DNA of 64,000 nucleotides, taken from Dysgonomonas sp. PH5-45 (GTDB lineage: Bacteria > Bacteroidota > Bacteroidia > Bacteroidales > Dysgonomonadaceae). The first letter of the stretch is position 1, and each line of letters begins with the position of its first letter. Of the stretch, positions 21,687 to 29,900 are shown in pieces. Under the pieces are notes generated by a model. It ran no database searches. It had not been told where the DNA came from and saw only the letters and a list, made by a program, of their open reading frames with translations. The DNA is taken from positions 17,704 through 81,703 of the forward strand of contig NZ_JARXWE010000009.1 in the NCBI RefSeq assembly GCF_029893235.1. Reading direction: 5' to 3'. The position numbers and the translations under genes are program-made.

Positions 21687-24653
21687 TTAATCCGTATATC
21701 GGAATACTTTTAGTGTTTCACCATCCATGTATACTTCTCTAGGATAAGCATTATCCCTGCCTTGTGGAAGAGATTCCGCATCTATCCATATTTTAGATTG
21801 GTAAGCATCTGCGATAAAAAATACTTTATTATCAGATTTTTGTATTTTTATTGCTCCCCCATCAATATATACAGATGTGTGAATTTTTCCTGTTTGCATA
21901 TTGTACAAATAGAATTTCATACGTGGTCCTGCAAAACTGTCATTAACAAAGAAATCAAGTTCAAAAATAACTAAATCTCCATGCAACATTCGTAAAGACC
22001 TAGTAACAGGATCAATAACTATACAGTTACCATCCTTATTACTCTCAAATTTACCCATTAGCCGCAACCCATTTAATAAATCGTACAGGATATTACCCCC
22101 TGCAAGATCCATAGACTTATCAGCATTAAATTTATGTACACCGCCGCTTAACGATACATCTCCGTTCTCGCTAAAGGTATTAGCCCCTTTCCCAAACATG
22201 GCAGCTCCTGTGTCACCATCAATTTTTGAGACAAGTTCATCATTAGCGTTTTTAAACTCTAACGTTACTCCGAATAATAAAAATACCTTATTTACGATAT
22301 CAATAAGTAATCCTTTGAATTTATTTCCCAACCGAACTTTACCATTGTTCAAGTCGTACATACTACCTTCATTAGAATCATCATCCACATAGTTGATCGA
22401 TTTGATGACATCTCCATAAATAGCTCCACCTGATATATAAGCCATGCCATTTACAAGAGATATATCTCTCCGGTCTTCCTGAACAGGATAGATAACACCT
22501 AACAGCAAGTAATAATAATCCTTGTCAAAATCATATTGCAGTTTGTCGGTTGAGACGAACCATTCAGCGAGCCCCGTACTCCGTTCTGCTTTTACATAGA
22601 TATAATAATCTTTATCGTTTTCAGATAATTCCTGACTGGCAGCATCATTTATACCCCAAGTAAATTTATCGACATCTGCGGGAGCTTCGTCACCACCTCC
22701 CCACCAAAGGGCACGATGATTGATATAACCTGTAGAAAGTGACACCTTAAATACATCATCTTCTTTATAAGCCTTCATGCTTATTTTGTTGGTCGTAAAA
22801 TCCCGACTTTTGGCTCCGACTGCCAAGTACCCGGTTTCAATACTATTCGGACGAATATTCTCCGGATCGAAGTAGCCGTCCGTGTCGAATATCTTATCCC
22901 GAAGAGCACGGAGATTACGACTATTGCGAATACCATTCCGGCGATTAACTGTATTCTGCGAACCATTATTCTGAACATTCTCGGCTATATTTCCTATTTC
23001 ATTTTCAATACGGTTTATCGGATTCGATATTATTTTTTCCGCCAGCGTTATCTGATAGGATGGGATCTGTTGTTCCGCTTTGTAGGTAATTACAAGGTTC
23101 TGAACAGATTTGACTGTATAAAAACTACCATCGTCCGCTTCCATATCACCTAACTCATTATCTACGATTCGCATACTTATAGCCTCTTTCAAGGCTCGGG
23201 CAACAATCGGACGATTTGCTAAATATATTTCATCCAGATTAACTGTATAGGATATTTTACTGCGGGAGTTCTCGTCCAGATATTTCTGAGCCGCTTCTTC
23301 CAGTCTTTCTTCGGCCCCAGTTACATAGCTCTCAGGCATAAGAATGTAGAGTAAAACAAACTTATCTCCTTTCTTGGGTTTCACATTGCCTGAAGGCAGT
23401 ATATAATTAGCGGATGAAGTGACATCTTTTTCTAATCTGAATTTCCATCGGCAACCATCAGCATAATGCGGATCCGCAGAACTCAAAGGAGAAGCTTCTA
23501 CTATCTTAAAATTGGTAACACAATATCCGGTTTTCATTGATAGGGTCGCATCCTCTGATGTGAGATATTCGTTTATGTCAAATCCCAGATCATACAAGTA
23601 CACATAGAAGTAGGATTGTACCAAATCCCCATTCTCCTTAATCGTATCGTCTATATCTTCTACACCCCCGATAGTATCGATCGGATTGTTATTAGCGTCT
23701 ACCATACCTTCGATAGATGGGTAAATGTCATCAAATGTTTTACTGCCCGGACGTACACCGAAATAGTCTATCAGATTTTGATTAGCTAACAAGTAGTCTG
23801 TTGGTCTGGCTTGATGTCGGGTGTCTCTAAATACAGGTAGCTGCAAATTTTGCGTGAATCGAGGAAATGACTCGTTTCTCAGATAATTCCGGTCGATATT
23901 TCGGTCACTACCTTTTACGCGTAATTTCGTAATAACGGTATTTGCCTCTACATCTCTTTGTATTTCGTATAACCCATTACCTTTTCCGTATTCGAATGTG
24001 ATCAGCTCGTTCTCTACTCTGAATTCGGGGTATTCTACGCCTACATAGATAAGTTTCTTAGCAGTATCCAAATAAAAAAAGAAACCGAAGTCGCTGTTGG
24101 ATCTAGTCAAAGCATTCCAGCAATTCTCATTGGATGGTGATATCTGTAAAGTCTCACTTTCCAATATTCTGTCGCCCCAGCCTATATTAGTCACAGGTTG
24201 AGGGTCGTCATATCCTTTACATGGCATAAGTATTACCCATCTTTCGGCTCCGGAATACTGACCATCCAGATTTGCCTGTATACGTCGGCACAAATCATAC
24301 ACATCTCCATAGAATGAAAACGAATCCATACCTGTGTAATACATATCATCATTCAACACATAGTCCATGAAGTCGCAGTCGACAAGTTCATATTGCTTGG
24401 ACGTGAAAACGATAGATGTCTGAAACGCATCACCTCTTATACCCGTTGCCGATGTTCGTTTTATGGACGGTTCGTTCCGAACTAGATACTTCTCTCCTCT
24501 GAACTCTGCATAACTATTCGGCGGAAGATTTAATTTCTGTGCCGAAAGTAAAGTCGAAGATATGGTCTTCTCGCCCATTGCAGCTCCTGAATAAGAGAAG
24601 TCCTGAGTTGCGGTAACGAGTTTCCCTGATGGATTATATATTTTAAGCAACAT
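21687..24653 (-). CDS. Phage tail tip / hub protein
   Basis: This 988-residue structural protein lies at the end of the tail cluster. Its N-terminal part (MLLKIYNPSGKLVTATQDFS, then FQTSIVFTSKQYELVDCDFM) resembles the hub or tail-associated proteins of Bacteroidales siphophages. The C-terminal third is rich in repeated Asp/Asn/Gly strands, as in trimeric fibre segments. It probably forms the distal tail tip with the two upstream Dit-like proteins and contacts the host surface. No enzymatic motif is clear. Confidence 0.75.
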   Translation of the reverse strand: MLLKIYNPSGKLVTATQDFSYSGAAMGEKTISSTLLSAQKLNLPPNSYAEFRGEKYLVRNEPSIKRTSATGIRGDAFQTSIVFTSKQYELVDCDFMDYVLNDDMYYTGMDSFSFYGDVYDLCRRIQANLDGQYSGAERWVILMPCKGYDDPQPVTNIGWGDRILESETLQISPSNENCWNALTRSNSDFGFFFYLDTAKKLIYVGVEYPEFRVENELITFEYGKGNGLYEIQRDVEANTVITKLRVKGSDRNIDRNYLRNESFPRFTQNLQLPVFRDTRHQARPTDYLLANQNLIDYFGVRPGSKTFDDIYPSIEGMVDANNNPIDTIGGVEDIDDTIKENGDLVQSYFYVYLYDLGFDINEYLTSEDATLSMKTGYCVTNFKIVEASPLSSADPHYADGCRWKFRLEKDVTSSANYILPSGNVKPKKGDKFVLLYILMPESYVTGAEERLEEAAQKYLDENSRSKISYTVNLDEIYLANRPIVARALKEAISMRIVDNELGDMEADDGSFYTVKSVQNLVITYKAEQQIPSYQITLAEKIISNPINRIENEIGNIAENVQNNGSQNTVNRRNGIRNSRNLRALRDKIFDTDGYFDPENIRPNSIETGYLAVGAKSRDFTTNKISMKAYKEDDVFKVSLSTGYINHRALWWGGGDEAPADVDKFTWGINDAASQELSENDKDYYIYVKAERSTGLAEWFVSTDKLQYDFDKDYYYLLLGVIYPVQEDRRDISLVNGMAYISGGAIYGDVIKSINYVDDDSNEGSMYDLNNGKVRLGNKFKGLLIDIVNKVFLLFGVTLEFKNANDELVSKIDGDTGAAMFGKGANTFSENGDVSLSGGVHKFNADKSMDLAGGNILYDLLNGLRLMGKFESNKDGNCIVIDPVTRSLRMLHGDLVIFELDFFVNDSFAGPRMKFYLYNMQTGKIHTSVYIDGGAIKIQKSDNKVFFIADAYQSKIWIDAESLPQGRDNAYPREVYMDGETLKVFRYTD

Positions 24654-24689
24654 GATGGTTTGTTTTTAATTCTCAAACGACTAATAAAA

Positions 24690-24702
24690 AGGTCTTTGAC
24701 CT
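24690..24702. promoter_or_regulatory. Short hairpin AGGTC-TTT-GACCT
   Basis: This 5-bp stem with a 3-base loop lies between two tail genes, 37 bases before the next ATG in the direction of transcription. Read on the minus strand it is followed by five T, like a weak terminator. Confidence 0.5.
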
Positions 24703-25796
24703 TAGTTTCTGTAGATACCGATTATCGGTAAATAAGTATAATCCTCTACATGGATATGCTCTACGATAATTCTGAATCCTTTTTGGATAAATTGGAATCC
24801 TGTAACTTCACCCTTTTTGTTTTTACACCAGAATGCAGATCGGGGAGTTTTTGTGTTTAGAGCCAAGTATTCTACAAAACCATACAAAGTATTTTTGTTA
24901 TAAAACTCATTCCACATATCTGCCTGTTCTAAAATATCTTGTAGAGCTAAAAGGTCTTTTGACTCCAACATCCCGAACCCCGCAGGAAGTTCTATTTCAG
25001 GCAATAGTTCTTTGGCATAGTACATAACAGGTACATCCGCCGGAAATCTAAGTATAGCTTCTTTGCGGTTGATAAACTCCTGAAGTAAAGGCTTAAGCAT
25101 AATCCAACTTTTTCCCATATCATAGCTAGAGATAGGATATGTTTGACCGTTATGGGAAATCTCACATCGTAATATGTATAACCCTTCCTGAACTTCTACT
25201 GTTTGTGAGTTTTCGACATAATTGTTACCTCCGAATACAGGAGTTCCGGTTTCGTAAGGTCTTCCATCAGATTGAACAACCAAAGCCCATTCATTCGTAT
25301 TAGGGATATATCTATTTTGGATATCTTTTAGAAATGTACCATCTGAGAAATAGATATCACTGGCCGAGTTACCAATGAATAACCCATCAGATACATCTAA
25401 GGTAGACTGTGGTAATTCATTCAGGAATAATAATTCCAGTAGTTTCCATTTACCGTCTTTTTTACCGGTATCCCTAATGGATATGTAGCTCAGACGATAT
25501 CCTTTAGCCTTATCTACATCTATTAATTGAAAAACTCCATCCTTTGATTCACCTCTTGCCGATTTGTCATACTGCCCTTTGGTGCGGTTACTTATGTATG
25601 AAGTAAGATTCGACAATAAGTTCATCTGATTGGGGTGTACAGCTACTTCCACTATAGTATTGAACAAAGCTGTACTGTTACCTAGCTCTACCTCCTCCTG
25701 ATTTTTCAGTGATATTATATCCTTGACATCTACTTTGTATTTGTCATATATGTTTATGGACTCATCATCCCCACGTTGTATATAAAAAGTTTCCAT
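24702..25796 (-). CDS. Tail protein, paralogue of the adjacent Dit-like protein
   Basis: This 364-residue protein lies between the hub and the Dit-like protein. Its first 180 residues share blocks with the next gene upstream: FYIQRGDDES, DGVFQLIDVDKAKGYRLSYI and DIYFSDGT match FFIQKASDEA, DGVFQLFSPYRNTGARLTYK and DVFYSDGT. It therefore appears to be a diverged tandem copy with a longer C-terminal domain, probably part of the tail tip. Confidence 0.65.
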   Translation of the reverse strand: METFYIQRGDDESINIYDKYKVDVKDIISLKNQEEVELGNSTALFNTIVEVAVHPNQMNLLSNLTSYISNRTKGQYDKSARGESKDGVFQLIDVDKAKGYRLSYISIRDTGKKDGKWKLLELLFLNELPQSTLDVSDGLFIGNSASDIYFSDGTFLKDIQNRYIPNTNEWALVVQSDGRPYETGTPVFGGNNYVENSQTVEVQEGLYILRCEISHNGQTYPISSYDMGKSWIMLKPLLQEFINRKEAILRFPADVPVMYYAKELLPEIELPAGFGMLESKDLLALQDILEQADMWNEFYNKNTLYGFVEYLALNTKTPRSAFWCKNKKGEVTGFQFIQKGFRIIVEHIHVEDYTYLPIIGIYRN

Positions 25797-25812
25797 GATT
25801 GTGTGAATTAAG

Positions 25813-26478
25813 TTAAATAAATGGGTCTGTGACCCTTATAGCGTTAATACTACTCGGATTAATTATGCAGAATCGGATATTATCTTTCGTAAAAGTTTCG
25901 GTTTTATCCAGATCCCGAGTTCCATCAGAATAAAAAACATCGATATTCTCACCCTCTGTTATTTCAAATGTCAATGAATTAGATGCTCTTCCATAAGTAG
26001 ATGCTCCAAAAGATAACCCATTCGGGCATCTGAATTTCAATGTCGCCTGAACCAGATCCTTGCTTACACAGTATCCCCGATATTTTTCTTTCGAGAACGA
26101 CATACTTTTGTAAGTAAGCCTTGCCCCTGTATTCCGGTAAGGAGAGAAAAGTTGAAAAACGCCATCTCTGTTCTCTTGTGTATATTGGTTTTTACCGGGT
26201 TGAATAAGGTATGTTATAAACTTGTTGAACTGGTCTCTACCATGAGCCCCATAATAGGTTACATCCAGTTCCACCTCTTTATCTGCGAATATGGCCTTAT
26301 CAGGAATATATAATTCTACGCCTTGACTTTCAGCCCAATCACGGCTAAAAGGTTCTTTAGGATTGGGTATCTCTAACAGTCCTCGTGTAGCGTTTATAAC
26401 AACTCCCCATTCGGCAAATATATCTTTCGCTTCGTCACTGGCTTTTTGTATGAAAAAATTACGTTGCATTGCGTTCAC
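25813..26478 (-). CDS. Distal tail (Dit-like) protein
   Basis: This 221-residue protein has an N-terminal FFIQKASDEAKDIFAEWGVV stretch and a middle block VFQLFSPYRNTGARLTYKSM, in the position of a Dit protein (after the tape measure, before the hub). Dit forms the ring that joins tail tube and tip. The assignment rests on gene order and size. The end of the gene carries one copy of the GGGTC-TGT-GACCC hairpin inside its coding sequence. Confidence 0.65.
   Translation of the reverse strand: MNAMQRNFFIQKASDEAKDIFAEWGVVINATRGLLEIPNPKEPFSRDWAESQGVELYIPDKAIFADKEVELDVTYYGAHGRDQFNKFITYLIQPGKNQYTQENRDGVFQLFSPYRNTGARLTYKSMSFSKEKYRGYCVSKDLVQATLKFRCPNGLSFGASTYGRASNSLTFEITEGENIDVFYSDGTRDLDKTETFTKDNIRFCIINPSSINAIRVTDPFI
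25823..25835. promoter_or_regulatory. Short hairpin GGGTC-TGT-GACCC
   Basis: This lies in the last codons of the Dit-like gene and 26 bases before the next ATG downstream. Its 5-bp stem has a TGT loop on the plus strand. Confidence 0.5.
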
Positions 26479-26947
26479 GATTATATATTTTTACGTTATC
26501 ACCTTCGACTATGGAATTATCGTATCTGTAAACAGATACATTTGTTGTCCTCCTCACTTTTACTACAGAATCATTGTATGTTTCAACGCTTATTTTAGAA
26601 TGGGGGCCACAAAATATCAATACTTCTGAATTGTGGAGAAGATATAGGCTCACCACTCCATAATCGGCAATCCATATTTTCATTTTACTGTCCCCGAGAA
26701 CGACTACAGTATCGGCATACACAGTTGCTTCCGAATCCGAATCGACATAGATATTATAATCTTCAGTTTTCCCTTTCAGATACCTTCGTATTATATCGAG
26801 CGAAGGATAATCATGTTCGATACAAAAATCTATACCCCTCTTGTACATAGACATAAGAGAGTCCATGTCACCTTTCCAGTTTTCCTGCCAAGGTCTGCAA
26901 AGTCCCTTATTTATAGCTTCATTTAATAATAAATCTGATAATTCCAT
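26459..26947 (-). CDS. Hypothetical tail-region protein with beta-repeat character
   Basis: This 162-residue protein has a helical N-terminal third (MELSDLLLNEAINKGLCRPW) and then many short hydrophobic strands separated by turns (ATVYADTVVVLGDSKMKIW, VSLYLLHNSEVLIFC), which suggests a parallel beta-helix. From memory, similar proteins are common in Bacteroidales phages and of unknown role. It overlaps the Dit-like gene start by 20 bases. Confidence 0.6.
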   Translation of the reverse strand: MELSDLLLNEAINKGLCRPWQENWKGDMDSLMSMYKRGIDFCIEHDYPSLDIIRRYLKGKTEDYNIYVDSDSEATVYADTVVVLGDSKMKIWIADYGVVSLYLLHNSEVLIFCGPHSKISVETYNDSVVKVRRTTNVSVYRYDNSIVEGDNVKIYNRERNAT

Positions 26948-26978
26948 TCTTTGGTTTTATAGTTAAATGGGTAACAAA

Positions 26979-26993
26979 AGGGTCTGTGACCCT
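26979..26993. promoter_or_regulatory. Short hairpin AGGGTC-TGT-GACCCT
   Basis: The arms form a 6-bp stem (26979-26984 with 26988-26993) between the tape measure gene and the next tail gene, 31 bases before that gene's ATG. Read on the minus strand it is followed by TTTTG. Confidence 0.55.
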
Positions 26994-29900
26994 CATTTTA
27001 TATAAACTCTTATTCCGGCACCATTATCTCCATTAGACTGCGCTATGACCGACCTCAATGCGTTGTTCATAGAGACAGTGGCAGAACTCATTGTTGCAAC
27101 TTCCGTTAGTATTTGCGACTGTATTAGTTGCGAGGCTTGCAATACTGACAATTGATTTTCACTATTAATCATTATCGATATGGTAACATCTCTTATGGTA
27201 TTCAAGTAAGCCTCGATAATCTGAGCCGTATCTTCCGTTAGTCCCTGTATTCCTTTCGACAAGCCTGATAATTCTCCCGAGTTGGTAAGAGCATCGAATA
27301 TCTCTTTCCATCCTCCTGAGTTGAAGATATCCATCACATCCTCGGATATATCTCCGGCCATACCGATGAGTTCCTTAACCTGTTCGGGAGTAAATCTTTT
27401 GTAAGTAGCATTCCCCTGGTCATCGATGCCCAACATCTCATTCATTCTCTTGAACAGAGGGGCAAGTGCACTCTCGACAACAGTTTTCTGGAACTGTTTG
27501 GATATGGTTTGTTTGAGATTGTTTTTTATGGATTTGAACATAGCTTCTTGAGCATCATCTCCGGCTTCAAAGGCTTCGACTAACGCATTAGTCATTTCAT
27601 TAGCCATATCCTTGATACTACCAGTGAGGCTTTCGGTAATCTCTGTTATAATATCCTCTATCTCATAACCTAATTGGCGATACTCTTCTTCCCAATTCTT
27701 GATTTTATTTTTGTCGGTTTTCTTTTTATCCTTCTCCGATTTTATCTGACCTTGAATAAGTTGTTGTTGCCTTTTTAGCTCAGCTATTTGTAGTTTTTTC
27801 GTGTCATACTCGGCATTGCCGAGAGCTTTTGCGGCTGCTCTGCCTAGTTGTTCGTATGCTATTTTAGAAGCATCAATGGCTTCTTGTAAGCGGCGTATTT
27901 GTTTCTCATGCTTACGGTCACTCAAAGATGTAATGGAAGAGATAACACCAGCAATACCCTTTACGCCTTGTGATAATCCTCCAATAATATCTCCTGACGC
28001 TATTCGAGCTACACCTGATGCAGTATCACCTAAACCACCAACAATACCAACAATGTCATTAAGAGTATCAGTTGTGTCTTCATCTGCTCCGAGAGCTTCA
28101 AAAAGGGAGATAAAAGAATTAGCAAGATCAGTAACTTGTTTAGTCACATTATCTATTCCTGCGGCCATTTTAGACCACGTTGTAGCATTCTGCGCATCTA
28201 AGTTTTTCAGCTTATCTTCTGTCTCCTCAATTTTTGAATTTAGTTTATCTATATCTTCCGGGTTATCTGTTTTATCTCTTTCAGCTTTCAATAGCGATAA
28301 CTCGTCATTCAGTTTACCTTTGAGGAGAGAGTTTTCTTGAAGTTCTTTTATGCTGTCTATGAGTATCTTAAACGGATTCTTTGAGCGCAATTCTTTTTCA
28401 CTAGCCAACACTTTCTTGGTGAAGGATGCTATTTGTTGTTCTGTGGTCTTAAACTCTTTTCCGTCAATGCGTATAGAAAATGTCCCATCCATATTTCGCT
28501 TAGCCTCCGCTAAGGCTGTTTTCCATTTTTGAATGAGATAGTTTAACTCTTTTTCCGACATTTCAGATATGTTGCCAAACATCCTTTGGTATGCATCAGT
28601 CATTTGAATGGCGGTAGCAGTAACAGCCGCTAATTCTTCGGCTTTTGCTGTTTCCGCATTGGCTACCATACCCGCATACACTTCCGCAGATACTTTACTT
28701 TTCTGGGTTTCCAGATCCTTAAATATCTGAGTGTATTTATAGTTTATACCATCTATTTTTTGTTGAGTAGTTTGGAATTTATCCAACATCTCTAAGAATG
28801 AGTTTTTAGCTTCCTGACCAAATCTCTTTTTAAAAGTTTTTCCAGCATCAGAACCCCAATTGCTGCTAGCATCGGATAATTTAGCAGAAACATCATCTTG
28901 AAAATTATCAAATTCAATAGGAATGTCACCATATATTTGTTTTACAAACGATTCGGAAACTTCTTTACTTACACCTTTCTGCATATACATATCGCGAAGT
29001 GCATAAGCTTCTTTCTTGAGATCGAAAAGATCATTTAGGTCTTGCCATTGTTTTTTGAGCGCCTCTATTTCTTCTTCCGATTGAGTACCTCCAATTTCTT
29101 TATTGACACTGTTCCATAAAGCAACATCTTTCTTAGAAGTTCCTTTTGAAAGTTTGTCCGATATAGATTGGTAATAGGCTAATTCATTTGATGCATATTT
29201 TATATCGATACCCAAACCTTTGAATTGAGCGGCAAAGTTTTCTTCGACTTTAGCCTTAGCATTAGACTCATCCAACACATCCAGATATTTCTTGTAAGCA
29301 CCGTTAGCTTCTTTTACCAACGCTATTTCAGCTTTGTATTTGGCTAATCGGGCATCCTCTGCCGCTTTTCCTGCTTTTCCTGCTTTTTGGGAAGATTTAG
29401 GATCCAAGTTCACGCCTAGCTCCCCCGCTACTTTTTTGAGAGCCTCAACTCTGTCTTTAGCATCCTTAACAATTTCATCACTTTTGGTCGGGTCCGCTAA
29501 AATTTCCTTGAGCGACTTGTAAGCATCCTGCATACTCTTAGCATCCGTGAAAGCACTAAAAGGAGAGAAATACTTGCTGTCATAACCCAATGTTTTCTTT
29601 ACCGCATCTCTTATTTTAGACGAAGTAACCTCTACCCGTTTTAATTCAGCATCATATTCGGATAGTTTATAATTATTATAATTCTTAGATAGTGCTTTTA
29701 ATTTTTTATACGAATCTGCCCGAGCTTGGTTTATTTTTTCAGCAGCTATATTTTCATTTTTCTCACTATTTCTTATCTGGTTCTCTCGGTCTTCGAGATT
29801 TTTTTTAATCTTTTTCTCAGCTTCGTTGAAATCGTCTAACAGTTGTTTAGGAGATCGCGCATCACCTGGTATAGACTTCATCATCGTGGAAGAACCAAAC

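Noticed and set aside
27801..28340. Plus-strand frame of 179 codons inside the tape measure gene
   Set aside because: It is Ser/Pro/Ala-rich antisense of a helical coiled-coil coding region, a common artefact.
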